From contig JAEWLI010000113.1 of assembly GCA_023393375.1 (NCBI GenBank), forward strand, positions 1-48,516: DNA of 48,516 nt. The letters are read 5' to 3'. The stretch is from Bacteroidota bacterium. GTDB taxonomy: Bacteria; Bacteroidota; Bacteroidia; Cytophagales; Cyclobacteriaceae. The notes beneath the pieces were generated by a model. The model searched no databases and was not told the DNA's origin. It saw nothing but the letters and a program-made list of their open reading frames with translations. Every line of letters begins with the position of its first letter. Within the stretch, counting starts at the first letter, position 1. The position numbers were made by a program, and so were the translations under genes. Of this stretch, positions 8,276 through 15,730 are shown piece after piece.

Positions 8276-8815
8276 ATGAAGTATATATATGAGTTACATA
8301 AGACCATGCTTGCGAGAAACCTGATACTGGTTTATGAAGGGGAATTTACTCAGGAGATTACAAAATCGGTTCTGGCTATGGCAGAACGGAACATGGAATC
8401 AATGGGCGAAGAATCCAACATAAAAAGGAAGGTATTCAACGTCATGGTAGAGTGTTTACAGAACATTGTAAAACATTGTGAAGAAAACATGGAAGTGGAG
8501 CGAAAACACACGGCCATCTTTATGATTGGAAAGCTGGAAGACGAATATATCATTACTTCCGGTAATCCCATAAATGACGAAAGTGTGCCGGTGTTGAAAG
8601 ACAAGCTGGAAAAAATCAATTCTCTTGATAAAGAAGGCCTGAAATCACTGTATAAAGACATCATAAAAAGCTCGGATATTTCTGATAAAGGAGGTGCCGG
8701 CTTGGGTTTTGTAGATATGGCACGTAAATCGGGAAGGCCATTGGAGTTTGACTTTGAAGCCTTGGGAAATGGGCTATCGTTTTTCTCTTTAAAAACTACA
8801 ATTTCTAGGTTATAA
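8276..8815 (+). CDS. SiaB-family protein kinase (GHKL ATPase fold)
   Basis: The 179-residue protein has the HATPase features of the SiaB family. The N-box is VECLQNIVKH (58-67, Asn63) and the G-box is GGAGLG (139-144) in SDKGGAGLGFVDMAR. SiaB phosphorylates SiaC on a threonine, opposing SiaA. It lies 51 nt after the phosphatase and 29 nt before the SiaC-like gene, which fixes the partner set. Length and motifs are complete and no damage is seen. Confidence 0.82.
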   Translation: MKYIYELHKTMLARNLILVYEGEFTQEITKSVLAMAERNMESMGEESNIKRKVFNVMVECLQNIVKHCEENMEVERKHTAIFMIGKLEDEYIITSGNPINDESVPVLKDKLEKINSLDKEGLKSLYKDIIKSSDISDKGGAGLGFVDMARKSGRPLEFDFEALGNGLSFFSLKTTISRL

Positions 8816-8844
8816 TTGTTAAACAGGAAAAATAAAATCTGACT

Positions 8845-9207
8845 ATGGAAATTATTCATTTAGAAGGAACTGAAGATACTCCAAAAATATTACTGGATCA
8901 AAAGAATGGCATATTCGAGATCTCTGGACGCTCTTTGCCTGAAGATTCTGCCGAGTTTTATAAACCGGTGCTCGAATGGCTTGATGATTATGCCAAAAAT
9001 CCAAATCCAACTACAATATGGGTTTTTAAACTCGAATATTTTAATACAGCTTCCTCAAAACTCATTCTCGATGTTTTGTCAAAGCTTGAAGACATCCCTA
9101 ACCTTACTGTATCATGGTATTTTCATGAGGATGATGAGGATATGGAAGAAGCGGGTGAAGAATTTGCCGAACTGGTAGAATTGCCCTTTGAGTTTAAAAC
9201 ATATTAA
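8845..9207 (+). CDS. SiaC-family (DUF1987) regulatory phosphoprotein
   Basis: The 120-residue protein is the DUF1987/SiaC fold, an alpha-beta domain related to STAS-type partner-switch proteins. The signature LEYFNTASSK includes Thr68, the same residue number as the phosphorylated threonine of Pseudomonas SiaC. In that system unphosphorylated SiaC activates the diguanylate cyclase SiaD. No GGDEF gene follows here; a TerB-like/ABC protein gene follows after 33 nt instead. The natural inference is a different output for the switch. Confidence 0.85.
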   Translation: MEIIHLEGTEDTPKILLDQKNGIFEISGRSLPEDSAEFYKPVLEWLDDYAKNPNPTTIWVFKLEYFNTASSKLILDVLSKLEDIPNLTVSWYFHEDDEDMEEAGEEFAELVELPFEFKTY

Positions 9208-9240
9208 AAGCTAAAAACACAGCACCTTTTATAAAGAGGT

Positions 9241-12200
9241 ATGAGTGAGGAAATATTAAAGGCGTTGACCCAACTGTTTGCAATTATTACCAAACAGGAT
9301 TCTGGAGTAACCGAAACTGAAAGACTGTTTGTGATCAGCTTCTTTCAGCAGGAACTCGACCAGGATTCAGTTAAGGAATATCTTGCATTGTACGACGATT
9401 ATGTGGGGTACAACAAGGAAGAAGTAGTAGAGGAGAAAAGGGAGAGCAGGCTCACCTCGGTAAAAGATTCTGTAAAAACGCTGGCGATCTGTAGAAAAAT
9501 AAACAAGACGCTAACTCAGAAACAAAAGGTTGTTGTTTTAATAAAAATTCTTGAACTTGTTGGTTCAGACAGAAATTTCACGCCACAGCGGATGGAAATC
9601 ATCAATACAGTCTCTACTGTATTTAATATTTCCAAGGAAGAAACCAAGTTGATCGAATGGTTTGTTTTATACCAGGAAGACGAGGAATTACAACATGAAG
9701 ACGTAATCATTGTAAGCAAAGAGCATGCTACACATAAAGATTTAGCCACCGATGTACATGGTAAGCTGATATTTATGAAGGTGAGAAGTGTGGATATGTA
9801 CTTTGTAAAGTATGTAGGTCATGATGAAGTGGTGTTGAACGGCTTTATCATGAAAGATAATCACGTCTACCTATTTTCTCACGGCAGTACTATTAAAACA
9901 CCGAAAGGTGCTCCATTCTATTACAGTGATTTGATCAGGCATTTTTTGTCAGATCTGGAGACCAGCAGGTTGTCATTTAAAGCAATCGGTTTGGAATACC
10001 AGTTTTCAAATGGTGCTTTTGGCCTTACCAATGTGAATATTGCTGAAGGGCCTGGCAAACTGATTGGAATAATGGGGGCAAGCGGGGCAGGGAAAACCAC
10101 TTTATTAAATGTGTTGGCTGGCATTAATAAGCCAACAAAGGGGAAAATTCTTATCAATGGGTTTGAAATAAATTCTGAAAAAGATAAAGATAAAATTCAG
10201 GGGGTAATAGGCTATGTAGCTCAGGATGATTTATTGATCGAAGAACTCACAGTATACCAAAACCTCTATTATAATGCAAAATTATGTTTTGCCAATCTGA
10301 AAGAAGAGGAGCTGCATAAGAAGGTTATGGATGTATTGTTGAGCTTAGGCCTCGAACAAACCAAAGACATCACCGTAGGCAATGTGCTTGATAAAAAAAT
10401 AAGCGGGGGACAGAGGAAAAGACTTAACATCGCCCTTGAGTTGATCCGAGAACCTTTGGTGATGTTTGTTGATGAACCTACATCCGGTTTATCATCAAGA
10501 GATTCAGAAAATGTAATTGACCTTTTAAAGGAGCTCTCTTTAAAGGGTAAACTGATATTTGTAGTTATCCATCAGCCATCATCCGACATTTATAAAATGT
10601 TCGATAAAATGATCATTATGGATACAGGGGGTTATCCGGTTTTTTATGGTCATCCTGTGGAGGCTGTTACTTATTTCAAAAAAGCGACCAATCAGGTAGA
10701 TAGTGAAAAAGGCCAGTGTCCGGTTTGTGGCAATGTCAATCCTGAACAGATATTCAATATTATTGATGCCAAAGTGGTTGACGAATACGGTGAATTTACA
10801 AATAAAAGAAAGGTAACACCAAAACAATGGCACGAGCATTACCTCGATAGGTTCAAGCTGGAAGAGGTAGAAGATGTAAAGGAAGCACCGGATAATACTT
10901 TGAGCTTACCAAGCAGAATAAAACAGATGTTGGTGTTTGCCAAACGTGATACCTTGGCAAAATTAAGCAACAAGCAATATTTAATGATCAACTTGCTCGA
11001 AGCACCATTGCTTGCATTCATTCTATCATTTATAATAAAATATAAAAGCTCACCCGACAGTTCAAGTTATATTTTCAGGTTTAATGAAAATTTTCCTGTA
11101 TACATGATGATGAGTATCATTGTCGCATTGTTTATGGGACTTACGGTGAGTGCTGAGGAAATTATCCGGGACAGAAAAATCCTGAAAAGGGAATCGTTTC
11201 TTAACCTGAGCTGGAACAGCTATCTGTCTTCTAAACTGGTGATCCTGTTTACATTATCCGCTATTCAGACACTGTTATTTGTTTTGGTGGGAAATTTTAT
11301 ACTTGAAATCAAGGGCATGACTTTTAGTTTTTGGGCCGTATTATTCAGTGTTTCCTGTTTTGCAAATGTGCTGGGACTGAATATTTCTTCAGCTTTTAAC
11401 TCGGCGGTCACTGTGTATATATTGATCCCGTTATTGATTATCCCCCAGATGGTGCTAAGTGGTTTGTTGTTTAGTTTTGATAAACTCAATGATATTATCA
11501 GTGCAAAAGGCAAGGTGCCAGTGGTGGCAGATCTTATGACTTCACGATGGGCTTATGAAGCGATGGCCGTGAATCAGTTTATCCACAACGATTATGAAAA
11601 GATGTTTTATGACCTGGAAAAGGTTGAACGCCAGGCTGACTACAAAGCTTCTTATTTTGTAGATAAACTGAACGAAAAGTTGAACTTCGCGAAAAATAAT
11701 TTCAAAACGGAAGACCCGGAACAAAAAGAGATGGTTCAGCAGGCTTTGCTTGTCCTCAAAAATGAAATTCAATATGAGTATGGCCGTAGTATTACTGGAA
11801 GTATTGATTTAACTCAAGATTTTGAATTAAAGAATTTTGATGCAGAAAAAGCGAGAAAAATCACAGTATTTATTAATGAGCTGAGAGATCACTACCTAAA
11901 TATCTTTAATGAAGCGGTGCAGAAAAGAGAACATAGAATGTACCTTCTTGAAAATCATGAAATGTTCAAATATGATCTGAATCATTACAAGAATATGTAC
12001 TATAACGAGGATCTTGCAGATCTTGTCAGGAATTTGAACGTAAAAGACCGGATTATCGAACACAATGGACAGTTGATTCAACAGGTAGATCCAATTTTTC
12101 TGGATCCAACAAAACCTGATGGTTTATTAGACTATAGGGCACACTTTTTTGCCCCCCAAAAGCATTTATTTGGAATTTACTTTGATACTTTCTATTTCAA

Positions 12201-12327
12201 CATATTTGTCATATGGATCATGTGTGGATTGTTATATGTTACACTTTATTTTGAAGCGTTGAAACACGCTTTATTGTCAATCGGCAATATAAACTTATCA
12301 GGTAAGTTTTTATCAAAAAAGAAATAG
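9241..12327 (+). CDS. ABCG-type half-transporter with TerB-like and FHA-like N-terminal domains
   Basis: The 1028-residue protein starts with a helical TerB-like domain (about 1-145). A small beta-rich region follows (about 165-235, MYFVKYVGHDEVVLNG), perhaps FHA-like. Then comes an ABCG-class ATPase: Walker A GASGAGKT (279-286), signature SGGQR (388-392), Walker B VMFVDEP (about 407-413) and switch His444. A CPVCG motif follows in the linker. The membrane part has about five helices (from about 580), a large hydrophilic stretch, and a last helix near 990-1010. ATP binding and the ABC-2 fold are clear; substrate and direction are not. The position right after SiaA/B/C-like genes makes it the candidate output of that switch. 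Mechanical rather than transport work is also possible. Confidence 0.85.
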   Translation: MSEEILKALTQLFAIITKQDSGVTETERLFVISFFQQELDQDSVKEYLALYDDYVGYNKEEVVEEKRESRLTSVKDSVKTLAICRKINKTLTQKQKVVVLIKILELVGSDRNFTPQRMEIINTVSTVFNISKEETKLIEWFVLYQEDEELQHEDVIIVSKEHATHKDLATDVHGKLIFMKVRSVDMYFVKYVGHDEVVLNGFIMKDNHVYLFSHGSTIKTPKGAPFYYSDLIRHFLSDLETSRLSFKAIGLEYQFSNGAFGLTNVNIAEGPGKLIGIMGASGAGKTTLLNVLAGINKPTKGKILINGFEINSEKDKDKIQGVIGYVAQDDLLIEELTVYQNLYYNAKLCFANLKEEELHKKVMDVLLSLGLEQTKDITVGNVLDKKISGGQRKRLNIALELIREPLVMFVDEPTSGLSSRDSENVIDLLKELSLKGKLIFVVIHQPSSDIYKMFDKMIIMDTGGYPVFYGHPVEAVTYFKKATNQVDSEKGQCPVCGNVNPEQIFNIIDAKVVDEYGEFTNKRKVTPKQWHEHYLDRFKLEEVEDVKEAPDNTLSLPSRIKQMLVFAKRDTLAKLSNKQYLMINLLEAPLLAFILSFIIKYKSSPDSSSYIFRFNENFPVYMMMSIIVALFMGLTVSAEEIIRDRKILKRESFLNLSWNSYLSSKLVILFTLSAIQTLLFVLVGNFILEIKGMTFSFWAVLFSVSCFANVLGLNISSAFNSAVTVYILIPLLIIPQMVLSGLLFSFDKLNDIISAKGKVPVVADLMTSRWAYEAMAVNQFIHNDYEKMFYDLEKVERQADYKASYFVDKLNEKLNFAKNNFKTEDPEQKEMVQQALLVLKNEIQYEYGRSITGSIDLTQDFELKNFDAEKARKITVFINELRDHYLNIFNEAVQKREHRMYLLENHEMFKYDLNHYKNMYYNEDLADLVRNLNVKDRIIEHNGQLIQQVDPIFLDPTKPDGLLDYRAHFFAPQKHLFGIYFDTFYFNIFVIWIMCGLLYVTLYFEALKHALLSIGNINLSGKFLSKKK

Positions 12328-12413
12328 CAAAAAAAAGAATAATTCTACAATTTTAAATTTTAATTCCCGTGCTTATAAAAAGGCCGGTTAGCTAGGATAA
12401 ATGTTTAAATAAT

Positions 12414-13316
12414 ATGAAGAAACTGACTATACTGATTGTTCTTGCAGGAATGATTGCCTGCGATTCGACAAGGCAAATTGATGAAAGAACAGCATTTTTA
12501 GACAGCCTGGAAAAAACCAGTGTGAAGACCCTTGTAATATCCGAGGGCGCAATTGCTGATATCATTCAGCAGATACCTTCCCCATTGGAAATTTCCTTCT
12601 TAATAAAGGAGTCAGGCACCAATTATAACAATCAATTGCTTAATTCTCCAAAAAATCTACCAAATTATAATAATAATTACAAAAAAGCGCTTAACTTAGG
12701 GGTTTACGGAACAGATCTTGGTTATACAAATATATATAACCAAAATCAGGATGCCATATTTTACCTGGATGCTATTCGTGATTTAGCCAATGGGTTAAGC
12801 ATCGGGCAGTTCTTTGACTTTGGTACATTCAAGCGATTAGCCACCAAAAGTGAAAATTTGGACTCATTGTTGTTAGTAACTACTCAGAACTTTAATGATA
12901 TAAACGAATATTTACAAAATCAAAAAAGATCGAACCTGAGTATTCTTTTTCTTACTGGGGGTTGGCTGGAAGCGATGCATATCATGTGTCAGGTTTCATT
13001 GAACAATCCGGAGAGTGGTGCCCTAAAGGAAAAGATTGGCGAACAAAAAATTATTTTGGACAGTGTAAAACAATTATTGTTTCATTTTAAGAACACAGAT
13101 CCAAACATTGAAGGTTTATATGAAGATTTAATGCGGTTAGATAAAGTATATTCTGAAATTAAAATCAACCACACTTATGCAGAGCCTAAGGTGGAAGAAG
13201 TAAACGGAGTTTTAGTTATTACAGACAATAGTACAACTACTATTGATATTACTGATAGCCATGTAAAGCAAATCAGGGACATTACAGCATCTATCAGAAG
13301 TAAAATTATTGGTTAA
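12414..13316 (+). CDS. Lipoprotein of unknown function
   Basis: The 300-residue product has a lipoprotein signal peptide with Cys16 in LAGMIAC, so it is probably anchored in the periplasm or outer membrane. The mature part is mostly helical and acidic-polar. It includes GVYGTDLGYTNIYNQ and a C-terminal stretch ending TASIRSKIIG. No family is recognised from motifs. It follows the ABC gene by 86 nt and precedes the last operon gene by 21 nt, so a role as an envelope partner of the ABC protein is a reasonable guess only. Confidence 0.7.
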   Translation: MKKLTILIVLAGMIACDSTRQIDERTAFLDSLEKTSVKTLVISEGAIADIIQQIPSPLEISFLIKESGTNYNNQLLNSPKNLPNYNNNYKKALNLGVYGTDLGYTNIYNQNQDAIFYLDAIRDLANGLSIGQFFDFGTFKRLATKSENLDSLLLVTTQNFNDINEYLQNQKRSNLSILFLTGGWLEAMHIMCQVSLNNPESGALKEKIGEQKIILDSVKQLLFHFKNTDPNIEGLYEDLMRLDKVYSEIKINHTYAEPKVEEVNGVLVITDNSTTTIDITDSHVKQIRDITASIRSKIIG

Positions 13317-13337
13317 TAATAGAATTGACAAAAATAT

Positions 13338-13772
13338 ATGAAGAAGTCACTATTTATCATCATCAGTATAGCATTTTTTGGATTGAATTCATCCAACCCG
13401 GTATTGGCACAATGTGATACTGATAGCCATTGCGAATCATGCATCAAACAAATAGAAGATGGTTTCACCTATCTGAAAAGTTATAAGATTGATGGTGAAG
13501 GGGGTGCAAAAAGTAAAGTAGAATACTCGTATGTATTTACAAAAGGTGCTCAGTATTTTCTCAATATTTGTTCCGGAACTGATAATGCTGATGGGATCAT
13601 CCTGACCATTTACGATTCAACAAGAAAGATGGTGGGTACAAATTATCTTAACGGGAAGTTTTTTCCTGTGGTAAAGTATCCTTGCAGTGCTACCGGGATT
13701 TATTATATTACCTTTACTTTTGAAAAACCAACTACATTTTGCGGTGGCAGTGTATTGGGTTTTAAACGTTGA
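13338..13772 (+). CDS. Secreted Cys-containing protein of unknown function
   Basis: The 144-residue protein has a Sec signal peptide (cut near VLAQ, residue 25). The mature part has six cysteines (CDTDSHCESC, ICSG, YPCSAT, TFCGG), likely paired in the periplasm or outside. A beta-rich middle (YSYVFTKGAQYFLNICSG, IYYITFTFEK) resembles small jelly-roll or pre-peptidase-like domains, but I cannot name the family. It is the last gene of the operon; a strong terminator follows 28 nt after its stop. Confidence 0.65.
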   Translation: MKKSLFIIISIAFFGLNSSNPVLAQCDTDSHCESCIKQIEDGFTYLKSYKIDGEGGAKSKVEYSYVFTKGAQYFLNICSGTDNADGIILTIYDSTRKMVGTNYLNGKFFPVVKYPCSATGIYYITFTFEKPTTFCGGSVLGFKR

Positions 13773-13800
13773 TTGTTATTTTAAAGCATATTTTATTAGT

Positions 13801-13835
13801 GAAAGCAGTATTCCTGACGGTACTGCTTTCTTATT
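13801..13835 (+). terminator. Intrinsic terminator of the chemotaxis/Sia-like operon
   Basis: GAAAGCAGTA (13801-13810) pairs perfectly with TACTGCTTTC (13821-13830) around a 10-nt loop and is followed by TTATT. It lies 28 nt past the last stop codon of the operon. Confidence 0.75.
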
Positions 13836-14036
13836 ATAATACCGTTTAGGTCAAGCTCCCAATCGCCTTTGCTTCCATCTGTCAAGGTGGATCGGCTAGA
13901 GTTAGTGATAATCAGCCACACACTATAACTCAATTATCAAAAACACTTCGGATTTCTCTATGCAATCATTTTTGGATTTAAATCGCACCTCTCAGTTCTT
14001 TGGGGTTAATTAAAACTGCGAAGAGCGCAGAGTTCC

Positions 14037-14118
14037 ATATTTATGGAATGATCTATTTAAATACTTTAATGCTTTGTATTTGCGCATACCTTTCATTGCG
14101 TTCTCAGTGGTTGAGATA
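14037..14118. repeat. Imperfect direct repeat, copy A
   Basis: This copy begins ATATTTATGGAATGATCT, passes TTTGCGCATACCTTTCATTGCG and ends TCTCAGTGGTTGAGATAG. It matches copy B at 14252-14340 over its full length with a few substitutions and small gaps. It is preceded by ACTGCGAAGAGCGCAGAG, which has echoes beside the other copies. Confidence 0.65.
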
Positions 14119-14251
14119 GGCTTTAAAACCACAAAGGACGAAGAGTTTAAACCATAAGGTCGCTAGGGCAGATAGCACATTTCTTGTATTATAACTTTTA
14201 ATTATGTTCTCTGCTGATATTTTCGTGGTTTAGAACTACGAAGTGTCACAA

Positions 14252-14340
14252 ATATTTATGGAATGATCTCTATTTAAATTCTTTATTTCTTTGTGAACTT
14301 TGCGTATATCTTTCTTTGCATTCTCAGCGGTTGAGATTAG
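14252..14340. repeat. Imperfect direct repeat, copy B
   Basis: This is the second copy of the unit at 14037-14118, starting ATATTTATGGAATGATCT and ending TCTCAGCGGTTGAGATTAG. A third, truncated echo (GCAGAGATTTATGGAAT) follows near 14358-14374. The copies look like old, decaying duplicates of a dispersed intergenic element. Confidence 0.65.
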
Positions 14341-14437
14341 TTTAAAAACGCGAAAGGTGCAGAGATTTATGGAATATTCATTATGTTAGAACCGTCATTT
14401 CTGGTTCTTTACTATACTTCGCCAATTCTAAAAAGTA

Positions 14438-15646
14438 TTAGGCATATTTTTTATGCCCATCGTTGACCAGCGATTTCCGGTATTTGGCCAACAAGCGCAC
14501 CTTCTTAAGATTGGCATTGAGCAGGTCTTTATGTATCATCAAGTGATCATGAGGAAACATTGATGCTTTTTGTAAAGCAATTTTTTGTATCTGATGAAGG
14601 ATAAAAGTATGAATGATAAAGATTATGGAATACCAGAAAAATACAAGGATCCAATATTGAGAATAGCAAAGTATCAAAGTGATGCCCATCAGCATCAGCG
14701 ATATTATACTTAATGTCCATGCTGCTTCTTTATGTGAAAGGTGACAATGATCTACCAATACATGATGTATATGGTTTCTGTCTGCTCTTACCGGCGATTT
14801 ACCATTGCTGATTCGGATCAAAAATACCCTTATAAAGTCAAATACGGGAACCAATACTAAACTCATGACCCATAATGGATTTTGTGGTAGCCAGGTGACC
14901 GGTACAGTTCCATATAAAGACCATAATTTTAATACAAATACAGAAAATGCCAGGCCTATTAATAATGACCCTGTATCGCCCATAAATACTTTTTGTTTGA
15001 GGGAAAAATTGTAACGTAAAAACCCTGCTAATGCCGAGATGATTGCCAGAGCGATTAGTGCAAAGTCAAATGCACCTCCAAAATAAAAAAAGGTCCCAGC
15101 TACCCCTAATCCCACTATCCCTATAAGAGCAGCTAATCCGTCAATGCCATCAATAAAATTAACCGAATTCATGATAACGGTTATGATAAGTACAGTTAAA
15201 CTGATGCTTAAATACTCCGGAAGTTCGTAAATCCCAAATAACCCATATAAACTTTCGATTTTAATACCTGATCCCAATGTGAGTACGATAGCTACAAGTA
15301 ACTGTGCAACTAGTTTAAAGTAAGGGCCAGATTCAAAAACATCGTCTTTTACTCCTATCAGGAAGATCGCAATAAAAGTACTGAAAAGTACTACCATCTG
15401 ATTTGACAAAGGAAATAATAAAACTGAAGAAACCCCAATAACCGCCGATATGAATATCCCAATACCACCTATGTTGGAGACTGCCTGAACATGAGAACTT
15501 CGGCTATTTGGAATAGCTGTAAGATGGTTCTTTTTATCCAAATGAATCAGAATAGGAATGATAATAATGGCACAAACCAGAGGCAAAAGACCAGCAAGTA
15601 ATAATGAGGCAATTTCACCTCCACTAAAATTCCATAACATACACAA
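14438..15646 (-). CDS. MraY/WecA-family undecaprenyl-phosphate sugar-1-phosphate transferase
   Basis: The 402-residue polytopic protein (about ten or eleven membrane helices) has the family's cytoplasmic motifs in order: VKDD, NFIDGIDGLA, FMGDTGSLLIG and ADRNHIHH. Such enzymes transfer a sugar-1-phosphate from a UDP-sugar (GlcNAc in WecA) to undecaprenyl phosphate, the first step of many surface polysaccharides. It follows the WbpM/PglF-like gene by 84 nt on the same strand and is probably cotranscribed with it. ATG codons at residues 1 and 3 both work as starts. The exact sugar is not readable. Confidence 0.85.
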   Translation of the reverse strand: MCMLWNFSGGEIASLLLAGLLPLVCAIIIIPILIHLDKKNHLTAIPNSRSSHVQAVSNIGGIGIFISAVIGVSSVLLFPLSNQMVVLFSTFIAIFLIGVKDDVFESGPYFKLVAQLLVAIVLTLGSGIKIESLYGLFGIYELPEYLSISLTVLIITVIMNSVNFIDGIDGLAALIGIVGLGVAGTFFYFGGAFDFALIALAIISALAGFLRYNFSLKQKVFMGDTGSLLIGLAFSVFVLKLWSLYGTVPVTWLPQNPLWVMSLVLVPVFDFIRVFLIRISNGKSPVRADRNHIHHVLVDHCHLSHKEAAWTLSIISLMLMGITLILCYSQYWILVFFWYSIIFIIHTFILHQIQKIALQKASMFPHDHLMIHKDLLNANLKKVRLLAKYRKSLVNDGHKKYA

Positions 15647-15730
15647 ACGGATTTTTCAATTGGAAAATTGAAAGTTTTTGTGAATGTAGGCAGAATTGGA
15701 AAGAAAAAAAAATCAGGTATGCCTCAAAAA

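Larger units (their letters stand above)
13836..14437. other. Gene-free region with degenerate repeats
   Basis: About 600 nt without an intact gene. Near 13845-13930 the minus strand reads as a protein-like stretch (STLTDGSKGDWELDLNG) in an open frame without a good start, perhaps a gene remnant. From about 14010 the DNA consists of decayed copies of a repeat containing forms of CTTTGCG...TTCTCAGxGGTTGAGA, a type of sequence common between genes in many bacteria. A short hairpin (AGAACC-9-GGTTCT) lies close to the end of the wecA-like gene and could be a weak terminator for it. Confidence 0.5.

Noticed and set aside
8350..8859. 169-codon minus-strand frame over the siaB-like gene
   Set aside because: The plus-strand frame has N-box and G-box ATPase motifs and correct operon spacing; the other is its shadow.
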